Source: Paenibacillus endophyticus (GTDB lineage: Bacteria; Bacillota; Bacilli; Paenibacillales; Paenibacillaceae). From it: a stretch of DNA of 64,000 nucleotides. Below, in pieces: positions 53,407 to 61,847 of the stretch; the first letter of the stretch is position 1; the number at the start of each line of letters is the position of its first letter. The notes beneath the pieces were generated by a model, which was not told the DNA's origin, made no database searches, and saw only the letters and a program-made list of their open reading frames with translations. The position numbers and the translations under genes were made by a program. The DNA is taken from positions 105,599 to 169,598 of the forward strand of contig NZ_JACHXW010000015.1 of assembly GCF_014192395.1 (NCBI RefSeq), in the 5' to 3' direction.

Positions 53407-54405
53407 ATGAGCACCCTACACGAACTTCTGATGCCATACCTCAAGCTAGCCGATGCCGTTATCATTACAGACATCAACCATGTCATCCTTGCCGTGAATG
53501 CTCCCTATGAGAAAATAACAGGATATGGAGAATCCGAAATTACCGGCAAAAAAGCAAGCGTTCTGCGAACGTCCTATACGCCAAAAGAGACGCATGACCA
53601 GATGAAACGCGCGCTCAGCCTTGGATTATCATGGTCTGGCGTATTTACGAATCGCAGGAGAGACAGCAGCATCTGGCATTCGTCCATCACGATTACGGTA
53701 ATAGAGATTGACGAAGCGTTCTACTACATTGGGATCTTCCGCGAGCTGGAGAAGCTGAAAAGCGGTTTTTATTTGCCAGAGGAGCGCATCGGCTCTATTC
53801 AAAGCTCGATGCTGAAGGTACTCGCGATTTCATGCGAGATAAGAGATCCCGGCATTGAGCAGCATCTCGTACGCGTTCGCGAACTAACAGAGCGGCTGAC
53901 CCATTTCCACAACGAACGGCTGCAGTTGAACTGGCCGGAGGAGCTTGTCAATCGCATCACGCATGCCAGCATTTTGCACGATATCGGCAAATCGGGCATA
54001 CCCGAGGGCATTCTCTACAAGCCGGGCCCCTTAGCTTATTATGAGCGGCAGATTGTCGAGATGCACACTCAGATCGGCGTTGACATCATCGATAAAATTT
54101 ATGCGGGGCTGAATGACGACCTCTTTCACCAAGAGCTTGAAATGGGTAAAAACATCATTCTCTACCACCACGAGAAATGGGACGGAAGCGGCTATCCCCA
54201 CCAGCTTGCAGGCGAGGATATACCGATTGAAGCACGAATTGTCAGTGTCGTTGACGTATTTGATGCGCTTACCAGCATCCGGCCGTACAAAGATAAGTGG
54301 TCCGAGGAGCGTGCGCTTGCCTTTATTACCGAGCAGCGCGGTCTCCACTTCGACCCGGAGCTGGTCGATTCTTTTCTCGCACTCATTCAGAGTCATTCCA
54401 ACTAG
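53407..54405 (+). CDS. PAS domain HD-GYP cyclic-di-GMP phosphodiesterase
   Basis: A 332-residue cytoplasmic signalling enzyme. A PAS domain (about 8-115) precedes an HD-GYP domain (about 135-325). The HD pair is in HASILHDIGKSGIP and the GYP motif in HHEKWDGSGYP, both intact; VVDVFDALTSIRPYK completes the signature. It should hydrolyse cyclic di-GMP in response to a PAS-sensed signal. The ATG at 53407 has AAGGAG about 13 bases upstream. It is 17 bases after the helicase gene, likely one transcript. Confidence 0.92.
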   Translation: MSTLHELLMPYLKLADAVIITDINHVILAVNAPYEKITGYGESEITGKKASVLRTSYTPKETHDQMKRALSLGLSWSGVFTNRRRDSSIWHSSITITVIEIDEAFYYIGIFRELEKLKSGFYLPEERIGSIQSSMLKVLAISCEIRDPGIEQHLVRVRELTERLTHFHNERLQLNWPEELVNRITHASILHDIGKSGIPEGILYKPGPLAYYERQIVEMHTQIGVDIIDKIYAGLNDDLFHQELEMGKNIILYHHEKWDGSGYPHQLAGEDIPIEARIVSVVDVFDALTSIRPYKDKWSEERALAFITEQRGLHFDPELVDSFLALIQSHSN

Positions 54406-54408
54406 AAT

Positions 54409-54460
54409 AACGAAGCAGCAGCCCCCTGCATGTGGACATGCAGGGGGCTGCTGCTTCGTT
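54409..54460. terminator. Perfect 25-bp inverted repeat, bidirectional terminator-like
   Basis: Bases 54409-54433 are exactly complementary to 54436-54460 around a 2-base centre (GG). It lies four bases after the HD-GYP stop and about 65 bases from the end of the convergent DinB gene. T runs are weak, so it may also act as a 3'-end barrier. Confidence 0.75.
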
Positions 54461-54523
54461 ACACTTCTTTAAAATATGCCTATTTCGGACCAAAGAACCG
54501 CTTCAGATCTATCATCTCCGCCT

Positions 54524-55009
54524 TCATTCCGCCGCTATTTCCATGAGTCCTCTTCCAATAACGTTAGCGGAGACTGGCTTCTTGCCAACTTCCCTTGCCC
54601 ATACCGATAATTGTCCAGCGTGATGGATATGATGGGCAATAACATGACGCATAATCTCGCCCCAGGTGTCAACGGCTACTTTCCCATTTGGCTGGGGATC
54701 CAAGTGTGGGCGGTGCTCCATACTGTTGTCCCAGGCGAGTACGAAGCTCTCCACATCCATTCTAAAGGCGCGATCAAGCTCGCGCACCTTCGCCAAGCTG
54801 TCATAAGCATTGAAGCTTTCTTGAAAATCAGGCTTTCCTTGAAGCGCACGAATCCAGCTCCATTCTACGTCGACCATATGGAAGAGCGTATGTAAAATTC
54901 CACCAATCCCGCCTGTCCGGGCACGCAGCAGTTCAGTCTCAGACACGTCCTCACACCATCTGTACCAATCTTCGCGCACCAGCCAATTGTAACGAAACAT
55001 CGTTTGCAA
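54524..55009 (-). CDS. DinB family protein
   Basis: A 161-residue four-helix protein of the DinB/YfiT superfamily. The three metal-ligand histidines are in HTLFHMVDVEW and HVIAHHIHHAGQLS. Some relatives are thiol-dependent transferases (for example bacillithiol transferases); the role here is unknown. The TTG at 55009 follows GGGGGA by eight bases; an in-frame ATG at 55000 is further away. Confidence 0.88.
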   Translation of the reverse strand: MQTMFRYNWLVREDWYRWCEDVSETELLRARTGGIGGILHTLFHMVDVEWSWIRALQGKPDFQESFNAYDSLAKVRELDRAFRMDVESFVLAWDNSMEHRPHLDPQPNGKVAVDTWGEIMRHVIAHHIHHAGQLSVWAREVGKKPVSANVIGRGLMEIAAE

Positions 55010-55231
55010 AAAATCATTCCCCCATTCAGTTTCAATCCTTCGATATCTGCAGCATCAGCTTACTACGCCGGATTAGAGGTTCCACGCCGAAAATAATTAT
55101 CCTAGCAGCATGCTAGTTTTACCTTTGGCCTTCTGCTTTTTAGCAGATTCCACCCATGTGAACCCTATGCTGTGCTTTGCCGAAAATGTCGCTTGCAGAT
55201 TATGAAAAGCTACGTCCTTGTCTATCCTGAG

Positions 55232-55272
55232 CAAAAAAGCCGTTCGCACATTCTATTGTGCAAACGGCTTTC
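55232..55272 (-). terminator. Terminator of the ferritin gene
   Basis: Reading leftward, AAAGCCGTTTGCAC and GTGCGAACGGCTTT form a stem followed by TTTTG. Confidence 0.88.
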
Positions 55273-55298
55273 GAATATTTATGGTTGCGCTGATTCTA

Positions 55299-55802
55299 TT
55301 ACAAAGCCGGCGCAGTAAAGGATCGTCCGGCAAACTCGGCATCCAACATGTAGAATGCATTGCTGTCCTTATCGATACGCTTCAGCTTATGGATAATATT
55401 ATCGAACAGTGCTTCTTCTTCCACTTGCTCGTCAATAAACCATTTGAGGAAGTTGATTGTCGCGTGCTCGCGATCGCTGATTGCAAGGTCAGACAAATTG
55501 TAAAAACGTTTCGTATTTTGCTGCTCATGACCGTAGCCTTGCTCGAATGTGTCCAGAATGGACGAATATTCGTTATTAGGCTCGCCAAGCGCCGATAGCG
55601 TGGCACGACGGCCGCGGTCGTTCAGAAACTTGTATATTTTCATAGCGTGAAAACGTTCTTCCTCAGCTTGCACGATGAAGAAGTTTGCAAACCCGTCCAG
55701 ACTCTCGCCCGAACAATACGCTGCCATTGCCAGATACACATGCGCTGAATAAAACTCAAAATTCATCTGTTCGTTTAATGCTTCTGCTAGTCCATCATTC
55801 AT
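55299..55802 (-). CDS. ftnA: Ferritin (bacterial non-heme, FtnA-like)
   Basis: An iron-storage cage subunit of 167 residues. The ferroxidase-centre ligands appear in NEQMNFEFYSAHVYLAM and VQAEEERFHAMKIY, with HATINFLKWFIDEQVEEEALFDNI on the later helices. The ATG at 55802 has GAGGTG at better spacing than the in-frame ATG at 55808. It lies just downstream of a Fur-controlled DUF1450 gene. Confidence 0.94.
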   Translation of the reverse strand: MNDGLAEALNEQMNFEFYSAHVYLAMAAYCSGESLDGFANFFIVQAEEERFHAMKIYKFLNDRGRRATLSALGEPNNEYSSILDTFEQGYGHEQQNTKRFYNLSDLAISDREHATINFLKWFIDEQVEEEALFDNIIHKLKRIDKDSNAFYMLDAEFAGRSFTAPAL

Positions 55803-55835
55803 GCTCATGCACCTCAGCTTTCCTAGATTGTACTT

Positions 55836-55863
55836 ATTCTAACATAAAAATAAAGAACGGCAA
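55836..55863 (-). promoter_or_regulatory. Possible ferritin promoter
   Basis: TTGCCG (55858-55863) and TAGAAT (55836-55841) with a 16-base spacer. It overlaps the terminator of the DUF1450 gene. Confidence 0.45.
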
Positions 55864-55874
55864 ATGCCGTCCTT
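55844..55874 (-). terminator. Terminator of the DUF1450 gene
   Basis: AAGGACGGCATTTGCCGTTCTT is a hairpin followed by TATTTTT when read leftward. Confidence 0.78.
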
Positions 55875-55897
55875 GTAAATGTATCCAAATATAAGGA

Positions 55898-56119
55898 TTA
55901 CCCGATCATTTTCTTCAATCGTTTGTAAAGCTTCTCTGCCGACGGCGCGCTTACCGTCTTCGACTTTATGACGACAAAGCATTCCAGCTTACAAGTTTTG
56001 CAATCGCCCAGGCAATCGCTCTTCTTTTGTTTAATATCCGGATATCGATTCTTCATCGCCTTATAAATCGGCTCTGAACCGTTCTTTAAATTCCGTCTGC
56101 AATATTTTATCTTCTTCAA
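55898..56119 (-). CDS. DUF1450 family small cysteine protein, Fur-controlled
   Basis: A 73-residue protein of the DUF1450 (YuzB-like) type, thioredoxin-like in outline. Cysteines occur in KIKYCRRNL and CLGDCKTCKLECFVV, compatible with an iron-sulfur or thiol role. The TTG at 56119 is chosen because GGGGTGA lies six bases upstream; an in-frame ATG at 56140 has no ribosome site. A perfect Fur box overlaps its promoter, so it is probably made during iron limitation. Confidence 0.82.
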   Translation of the reverse strand: MKKIKYCRRNLKNGSEPIYKAMKNRYPDIKQKKSDCLGDCKTCKLECFVVIKSKTVSAPSAEKLYKRLKKMIG

Positions 56120-56162
56120 CCGATTCACCCCGCAGCGCAACGAAGGATTTGCTTCCTACTTG

Positions 56163-56191
56163 ATGATAATGATTATCATCCCCGTTGTCAA
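56163..56191 (-). promoter_or_regulatory. Promoter of the DUF1450 gene
   Basis: TTGACA (56186-56191) and TATCAT (56163-56168) have a 17-base spacer. The -35 overlaps the stop codon of the S41 protease gene. Confidence 0.78.
56164..56178. promoter_or_regulatory. Fur box, perfect 7-1-7 palindrome
   Basis: TGATAATGATTATCA matches the Bacillus Fur consensus TGATAATnATTATCA at every position. It covers the -10 hexamer and part of the spacer, the expected place for iron-dependent repression. Confidence 0.9.
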
Positions 56192-57612
56192 CCGCGATTT
56201 TTAAGGACATCCAATCCTTTAATCAGCTGGCTGTCTTCTTTGGCGAGCTTCTCCCTAAGCTTACTCAGCAGCTGATAGCCGGTTTTGTCATTAAAGCTGC
56301 CCGTAGCCTCCAGCTTCTCTGCCGTTTGGAATTTCCGCAGCGCTTCAGCAGTATCCTTATCGAACATGCCTTCTTGTCCAGTTGGTGTATAACCGAGCTC
56401 CTTCAGCATCAGCTGCAATGTTTTGACATCCTCCCCATAGCTGCCAACCTTCATCTCCGTACCGATCGCGAGCGGTCGCAGCTGCGTATAGGCTGGAAGC
56501 TCCACTGCAAAATCAGGCGATACCCCTGTTTTATTGATCCAAGTTCCTCCTGGTGTCTTCCACTGAGCCTCAGTTAAGCTTAAGACTGAACCATCTTTAA
56601 ATTGATTAAAAGCTTGAACGACACCTTTGCCGTAGGTTTTCTCCCCAATAACCGTAGCGCCTGCGGACTCCTTCAGGGCTGCGGTGAGCACCTCGCTCGC
56701 GCTAGCGGACTGCCCATTCACGAGTACCGCAATGGGTACTTTCCATTCCTTCTCTTGCTTCGATTTGTAAGAAATCGTCTGGCGCTCGTTTTTGTAGACG
56801 ACATTCAGAATAACCTTATCCTTCGGGATCAGCGTGCTTGCAATTTTAATCGTCGGCTGAAGCAGGCCTCCTGGATTAGAGCGCATATCGAGCAGCAAGC
56901 CTTTGAGCGGCTGCTTCTCTTGAAGCTCTTTGATCGCCGCCTCGAATTCATCAGCCGTCTTCTCTGCAAAGCGGCTAATCGTTACATGCCCAATGCCACC
57001 ATCCAGCAGCTCGGATGTGACAGTATGTACAGGTATCGCTTCGCGCTTCAGCGTAATGGAGATCAGCTCAGCTTGATTCGCTCTTTGAACCTCAAGCGAG
57101 ACGTTTGTTCCTTCCTCTCCTCTGACAAGTCCTAACAGATCATCGAAAGTCTTGCCGCTCAGCTTCTGATTATCCACGGACATGATGATGTCCTCAGGCA
57201 GCAAGCCCCCGCGCTCGGCAGGAGCTCCTTTCGTAAGCGCCGTAATAACGAACTCGCCCTCTTCTTCTCGAAGCTCGGCTCCGATTCCGAATATTTCACC
57301 TTCGTAGGACTGCGTGTAGGCATCTCCCTTTTCTTCCACCAAATAGCGGGAATAAGGATCCTCAAGCGAGCTGACCATGCCAACTGCCGCCCCGTTGATC
57401 AGCTTTTTCGGCTCGGCGCCGTTCAAATAATCTTTTATAATTTTGTTATAGGACACGGTAAATTGCTTGAACGCAGGCTCCTTGAGCATTGGATAGCGGT
57501 TTCCCATCCATAGCAGGCCTACCGTGAAGCCAATCGCCGCGAATAAAAAAGCCCCAAGTACGCAAAAGGAAAGAAACCGTTGTTTTGCAGCCGCTGATGT
57601 AAAATAGTTCAT
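56188..57612 (-). CDS. S41 carboxyl-terminal processing peptidase (CtpA/CtpB-like)
   Basis: A 474-residue membrane-anchored serine protease. One N-terminal membrane helix (about 15-36), a PDZ domain (about 95-180), the S41 catalytic core with Ser in VNGQSASASEVL and Lys in GEKTYGKGVVQ, and a C-terminal peptidoglycan-binding domain (about 390-460). Relatives process signalling proteins in sporulation or the envelope. The ATG at 57612 has AGGAGATG upstream. The open frame continues to 57774 only because a 39-base tandem repeat (13 codons) lies in the leader. Confidence 0.93.
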   Translation of the reverse strand: MNYFTSAAAKQRFLSFCVLGAFLFAAIGFTVGLLWMGNRYPMLKEPAFKQFTVSYNKIIKDYLNGAEPKKLINGAAVGMVSSLEDPYSRYLVEEKGDAYTQSYEGEIFGIGAELREEEGEFVITALTKGAPAERGGLLPEDIIMSVDNQKLSGKTFDDLLGLVRGEEGTNVSLEVQRANQAELISITLKREAIPVHTVTSELLDGGIGHVTISRFAEKTADEFEAAIKELQEKQPLKGLLLDMRSNPGGLLQPTIKIASTLIPKDKVILNVVYKNERQTISYKSKQEKEWKVPIAVLVNGQSASASEVLTAALKESAGATVIGEKTYGKGVVQAFNQFKDGSVLSLTEAQWKTPGGTWINKTGVSPDFAVELPAYTQLRPLAIGTEMKVGSYGEDVKTLQLMLKELGYTPTGQEGMFDKDTAEALRKFQTAEKLEATGSFNDKTGYQLLSKLREKLAKEDSQLIKGLDVLKNRG

Positions 57613-57630
57613 TTGTTCATCTCCTAAAAG

Positions 57631-57815
57631 TTTTGTGAAGCAAAACTTGCTTCGTAAGCATACGCTCCGTTTTGTGAAGCAAAACTTACATCGTAAGCAT
57701 ACGCTCCATTTTGTGAAGCAAAACTTGCTTCGTAAGCATACGCTCCGTTTTGTGAAGCAAAACTTACATCGCAAGCATACGCTCCGTTTTGTGAAGCAAA
57801 ACTTGCGTCTAAAGC
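57631..57815. repeat. Tandem 39-bp hairpin repeat, about 4.7 units
   Basis: Units start at 57631, 57670, 57709, 57748 and 57787 (last one degenerate). Each holds TTTTGTGAAGCAAAAC, able to form a stem-loop, then CGTAAGCATACGCTCC. Units 1 and 3 share TTGCTTCG and units 2 and 4 share TTACATCG/C, suggesting duplication of a 78-base dimer. The array fills the leader of the S41 protease gene. Confidence 0.92.
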
Positions 57816-57827
57816 GTGCGCACTGTC

Positions 57828-57856
57828 TTGTATGTACGCGCCATTTTCGCTACAAT
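57828..57856 (+). promoter_or_regulatory. Promoter of the HAD phosphatase gene
   Basis: TTGTAT (57828-57833) and TACAAT (57851-57856) with a 17-base spacer, about 50 bases before the start codon. Confidence 0.65.
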
Positions 57857-57905
57857 CAACCTATTCTTAACTATAAAGAGCTTGGAGAGGAGCTTTACCG
57901 CTAGT

Positions 57906-58712
57906 ATGTATAAACTTATCGCAATTGATGTTGACGACACGTTATTAACGGATGACCTAATTGTAACAGAAGGAACGAAGCGCGCCATGGAGGCTGCCAT
58001 TGCGAAGGGCGTTACGGTTACGCTGGCAACTGGCCGCATGTTCGCTTCCGCTCAAAAGATCGCAAAACAAATTGATCTCAATGTTCCTATTATTACTTAT
58101 CAGGGAGCCCTCGTCAAAACGCTGCTCGACGGCCAGGTGCTGTATGAACGCAATGTCCCGATTGACGCGGCTAAACAGCTTCACGCCTATGCAGAGAAAA
58201 ACGGCCTGCATTTGCAGCTTTATGTTAGCGACGAGCTTTACGGGACAGAGGATAACGATAAAATAAAAGCCTATTCCAAGCTTTCGAATATTCCTTACAA
58301 AATTGAGCCTGATTTCAACAAGCTGCTTGACTTCCCGATGAACAAAATGCTTATCATTGACGATCCTGCCCGCCTCGATATTATTGCCGAGGAGCTGAAG
58401 CTGCTGATTGGTGACCGTGTCCACATTACGAAGTCCAAAGCACATTACCTGGAGTTCATGCACAAGGAAGGCACGAAGGGCCATGCTCTTGCCTTTATGG
58501 CTGAGCATTTGGGCTGTTCGATGGAGCAGACCATCGCGCTCGGCGATGCATGGAATGACAATGAAATGATCCTTGCTGCCGGACTTGGCGTGGCTATGGG
58601 GAATGCGATCCAATCGCTCAAGGATATCGCTGATTATGTAACGCTAACCAACAATGAAGAAGGCGTTCGCCACGTCATTGAGAAATTTGTGCTTGATGCA
58701 TCGGCCGAATAA
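57906..58712 (+). CDS. Cof-type HAD superfamily phosphatase
   Basis: A 268-residue HAD IIB (Cof) hydrolase, probably a sugar-phosphate or FMN/PLP-type phosphatase. Motif I is IAIDVDDTLL at the N-terminus, motif II lies in VTLATGRMF, the Lys of motif III is in EGTKGHAL and motif IV is ALGDAWNDNEMI. The ATG at 57906 is 13 bases after GAGGAG, and upstream in-frame codons lie inside the promoter. Substrate unknown. Confidence 0.92.
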   Translation: MYKLIAIDVDDTLLTDDLIVTEGTKRAMEAAIAKGVTVTLATGRMFASAQKIAKQIDLNVPIITYQGALVKTLLDGQVLYERNVPIDAAKQLHAYAEKNGLHLQLYVSDELYGTEDNDKIKAYSKLSNIPYKIEPDFNKLLDFPMNKMLIIDDPARLDIIAEELKLLIGDRVHITKSKAHYLEFMHKEGTKGHALAFMAEHLGCSMEQTIALGDAWNDNEMILAAGLGVAMGNAIQSLKDIADYVTLTNNEEGVRHVIEKFVLDASAE

Positions 58713-58729
58713 GCGAATCATGCCTTGCA

Positions 58730-58830
58730 CAAGAAGAAACGGTTTCTCCGTCCTCTGCAAGAGTGGGTATCCGTTTCTCGTAGAAATAGAAGAATACTTT
58801 ATCGCGTGAACATATAAAGTCTTATATTTA
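58730..58830. repeat. Dispersed ~100 bp repeat, copy 3
   Basis: Same element as at 24046 and 41765, same orientation, with a few substitutions. It begins 17 bases after the HAD stop and ends against the hairpin at 58837-58870. Confidence 0.88.
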
Positions 58831-58834
58831 AATA

Positions 58835-58872
58835 AAAGCCAGCCCTTCGCTGAAAGCGAATGAGCTGGCTCT
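58835..58872. terminator. Terminator-like hairpin next to repeat copy 3
   Basis: AGCCAGC and GCTGGCT close a stem with an inner TTCGC/GCGAA pair. Its T run faces leftward (TTTTATTT), although no leftward gene ends here. It lies just upstream of the ribosome site of the CWC gene. Confidence 0.65.
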
Positions 58873-58894
58873 TCTAGATAAGGAGGTGCTGTGA

Positions 58895-59104
58895 TTGAAT
58901 TGTCCCCTATGCGGCCAACCGAATGCCTGCGGAATCAAAGCTGTCCATGAAACTCAATCCGATTGCTGGTGCTTTCACGAACAATTCCCAGAAGCTTTGC
59001 TCCAGCAGCTGCCAGTGGATATGCGCGGCAAAGCTTGTATATGCAAATCATGCTTACATAACCATTTGCGTCTGCCCGCGCGTGAGGAGGAACAGCCTCA
59101 CTAA
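58895..59104 (+). CDS. Cysteine-rich CWC family protein
   Basis: A 69-residue protein of the Cys-rich CWC group, probably binding a metal. It starts NCPLCGQPNACG and has the name-giving CWCF near residue 25, then KACICKSC. AGGAGG lies eight bases before the TTG at 58895; no in-frame ATG exists early in the protein. Function unknown. Confidence 0.85.
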   Translation: MNCPLCGQPNACGIKAVHETQSDCWCFHEQFPEALLQQLPVDMRGKACICKSCLHNHLRLPAREEEQPH

Positions 59105-59135
59105 ACATCCAAGCTTACTTCCAGGTAAAACCCGC

Positions 59136-61586
59136 TCATTTCGTAGAGTTCGTTGCTTCCTTGCGCTCCGGTACAAAAAATGCCTGCTCTACGTCTAATG
59201 CGGGCAGCGGCTTGCTGAAGTAGTAGCCTTGGATCTTCTGGCAGGAGTTATCCGTCAAAATATCAAGCTGGTCCTTCGTTTCAATCCCCTCCGCAATGAC
59301 CTCCATGTTCAGATGCTGCGCCATGGCAATGATCGTCGATACGATTGCCCGATCATTGTTGTTTTCTGTAATATCCCGAATGAAGGAACGATCAATCTTC
59401 ACCTTGTGGATAGGGAACATTTTGAGATAGCTAAGCGAACTGTAGCCCGTCCCGAAATCATCAAGGCTTATCCGAATGCCATATTCATTAAGCTGATTTA
59501 GAATGCTGCTGGAAAGGGATGCGTCCATCATCATGCTCTCCGTTATTTCCAGCTCAAGAAACTCAGGCTTCAAGCCGGTTTGTTCTAGTATTGCCATAAT
59601 ATACTCCGCAAGCTTCGGCTGATGAAACTGCTGCGAAGACAGGTTTACAGATATCGGAATGAGCGGACCGCCTTCATCATGCCATCTTCTCATTTGCTGA
59701 CAAGCCTCACGCAGCACCCAAGTCCCCATTTCATAAATAAGGCCCGTTTCCTCGGCAATCGGGATAAAGAGACCGGGAGACAACAAACCTTTTGTCGGAT
59801 GCTCCCAGCGCACGAGAGCTTCAATACCGATCATCGCATGATCCTCCGTGCGAATCTGAGGCTGGTAATGGAGCAGCAGCTCGCCCCGTTCGATTGCTTT
59901 TCTAAGATCGCTTTCCAGCTCGATCTTTTCCAAAAGCTGCTCATCTAGCTCATTAGAGAAAAACAAAAAGTCGTTTTTCCCTTTTTTCTTCACCTCGTAC
60001 ATGGCCGTATCGGCGTTTCTCAGCAACTGGCCGGCATCCTGCCCATGCATTGGGAATATTGAGATGCCTATGCTTGCAGAGACATAGAAATCACTTTCTT
60101 TTAACCGATATGGCGCTTGGATTGCAATAATGATATCTTGCGCCAGCTGCTCGATTTCGGCAAGCTCACTATAACGGCTGCATAGAAGCGTAAACTCATC
60201 ACCGCCCATGCGTGCAAGCATGGCGCTGCTTTCCATGGCTGCTAGTTGTATACGCTTGCTGACTTCCTGGAGAAACTGATCGCCTACCGTATGTCCAAGC
60301 GAGTCATTAATTATTTTGAAGCGGTCAATATCGAGCACCATTACAACAAAAGGCTCCCTTGTGCTGCTGTTCGCTGTTATGGCCTCAGATATCGCTTGGT
60401 TAAACATCCTGCGGTTAGGCAAGCCCGTCAGCTCGTCATGAAACGCCAAGTGGTTGATTCTGAGCTTCGCCTGTTTCTCTTGCGTAATATCCTTGAAGAT
60501 GATATAGATGCCCACAACGATACCGTCTACGACAACCGGAACATTCGAAACGCTGAGCTCTACCCTCATCCCATCATGCCTAATAATAGAGGTTTCGTGA
60601 TTGAGCGTTTCGCCATCAAAGCATCGTTGAAACATCTGCCGTACGCGTTCTTGATCCTCGGATACGATAATGTCTTTCAATGTGGATATCGATTGGTTCA
60701 TAACCTCTTTGCTGCTGAAGCCCGTAATCTGCAGAGCGATCGGATTATGGCTAATGACATTGCGCTGCAGATCAACGGATACGATTCCATCCTGGCTGTT
60801 CTCGTACAATGACTTATACCACTTCTCGTTTTGCTCGATTTCCGAATCCTTGCGTGCCAGCCTTTTAGCGATGTAAATGCCGAATAATGACAGCCCCAGC
60901 GTAAAGAAGATGCCTCCCGCAATAAAATAGGCAAGCCATTTGTGATCCAGTGTCACACCGTAAAACAAGGCTGATTTACTGCTGTTATGGAAATTGGCAG
61001 CTGTCATTCCCGTATAATGCATGCCGGATATGGCCGCGCCCATAATTGCTCCGCTTCCGAGTTTCTTATAGAACTCGCCCTTCCGATTCCCTTTTCGGAA
61101 ATAAAACGAAAGCCAGAGTGCGGCTATGGATGCCCCAAACGCAATGAGGACGGAGAGGATAAATATTAGTGGATTATAAGTAATCGGAATAAGCATCGCG
61201 GCCATTCCAACGTAATGCATGACGGATATTCCAATTGCAAGCAGTATGCCGCCGATAAGCAGCTGTATACCTGTGAGCTCGCTTCTTCCCACTACGAATA
61301 AAGCGATAAACGCTGCCCCAATCGCAGCAAAAACGGAAAGCAGTACAATAACCAAATCGTATTCGATCGCAATAGGAAGATTCAATGCAAGCATGCCGAC
61401 GAAATGCATCGACCATATTCCCATCCCCATCGATGCGGCGCCAAACGTCAGCCATCTTAATCTCGTCGTCCCTTTGGAAGTGCTTACCCGCCCTGCTAAA
61501 TCAAGAGCCGTGTAAGAGGCCATTACCGCAATAATGTATGAGAAAAGGACTAACAAACTATCATAAGACCCGTGAACATGCTCCAT
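59136..61586 (-). CDS. MHYT-PAS-GGDEF-EAL cyclic-di-GMP signalling protein
   Basis: An 816-residue membrane protein. The MHYT sensor (about 5-240) has seven membrane segments with repeated motifs (WSMHFVGM, VMHYVGM, GMHYTGM), proposed to sense gas or copper. A PAS domain (about 255-370) is followed by GGDEF (about 380-540, intact MGGDEF) and EAL (about 560-805, intact EALVRW). It may both make and degrade cyclic di-GMP. GAGGGG precedes the ATG. It resembles Bacillus YkoW in architecture. Confidence 0.95.
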   Translation of the reverse strand: MEHVHGSYDSLLVLFSYIIAVMASYTALDLAGRVSTSKGTTRLRWLTFGAASMGMGIWSMHFVGMLALNLPIAIEYDLVIVLLSVFAAIGAAFIALFVVGRSELTGIQLLIGGILLAIGISVMHYVGMAAMLIPITYNPLIFILSVLIAFGASIAALWLSFYFRKGNRKGEFYKKLGSGAIMGAAISGMHYTGMTAANFHNSSKSALFYGVTLDHKWLAYFIAGGIFFTLGLSLFGIYIAKRLARKDSEIEQNEKWYKSLYENSQDGIVSVDLQRNVISHNPIALQITGFSSKEVMNQSISTLKDIIVSEDQERVRQMFQRCFDGETLNHETSIIRHDGMRVELSVSNVPVVVDGIVVGIYIIFKDITQEKQAKLRINHLAFHDELTGLPNRRMFNQAISEAITANSSTREPFVVMVLDIDRFKIINDSLGHTVGDQFLQEVSKRIQLAAMESSAMLARMGGDEFTLLCSRYSELAEIEQLAQDIIIAIQAPYRLKESDFYVSASIGISIFPMHGQDAGQLLRNADTAMYEVKKKGKNDFLFFSNELDEQLLEKIELESDLRKAIERGELLLHYQPQIRTEDHAMIGIEALVRWEHPTKGLLSPGLFIPIAEETGLIYEMGTWVLREACQQMRRWHDEGGPLIPISVNLSSQQFHQPKLAEYIMAILEQTGLKPEFLELEITESMMMDASLSSSILNQLNEYGIRISLDDFGTGYSSLSYLKMFPIHKVKIDRSFIRDITENNNDRAIVSTIIAMAQHLNMEVIAEGIETKDQLDILTDNSCQKIQGYYFSKPLPALDVEQAFFVPERKEATNSTK

Positions 61587-61783
61587 TTAATCCCCTCGAT
61601 CCTGTATATATTAATATTTTGTAAGAGCATATTTCTATTATACAATATACGTGATTCATTTTTTAATAAAATATTGAATAATAATGGCAATACTTTTTTG
61701 AAACTAACGGCTGTGCATATCTAGCATTTCGGTGCTCTGGCCCGCAGTCTCATTAAGCAGACAGCAAGCTTCATACCGTAATG

Positions 61784-61825
61784 AAAAAGGAGCGGCCTGG
61801 CAGATTAATACCGCCGGGCCGCTCC
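61784..61825 (-). terminator. Terminator of the leftward AAA+ cluster
   Basis: GGAGCGGCC and GGCCGCTCC close a stem with a GGC/GCC inner pair, followed leftward by TTTTTC. It is the only clear terminator after the AAA+ gene. Confidence 0.82.
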
Positions 61826-61847
61826 TTTTCCTGCTTTTCCATTTCGA

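Noticed and set aside
57613..57774. Repetitive N-terminal peptide (KFCFTKRSVCLRS units) on the S41 protease
   Set aside because: It is translation of the 39-base leader repeat, which happens to be a multiple of three. The real start at 57612 has a strong ribosome site and begins a normal membrane anchor.
57631..57815. CRISPR array
   Set aside because: The 39-base units are contiguous without unique spacers, so this is a tandem repeat. No cas genes are present.
57957..58613. 218-codon leftward frame opposite the HAD gene
   Set aside because: It is antisense to a clear Cof-type phosphatase with all motifs intact.
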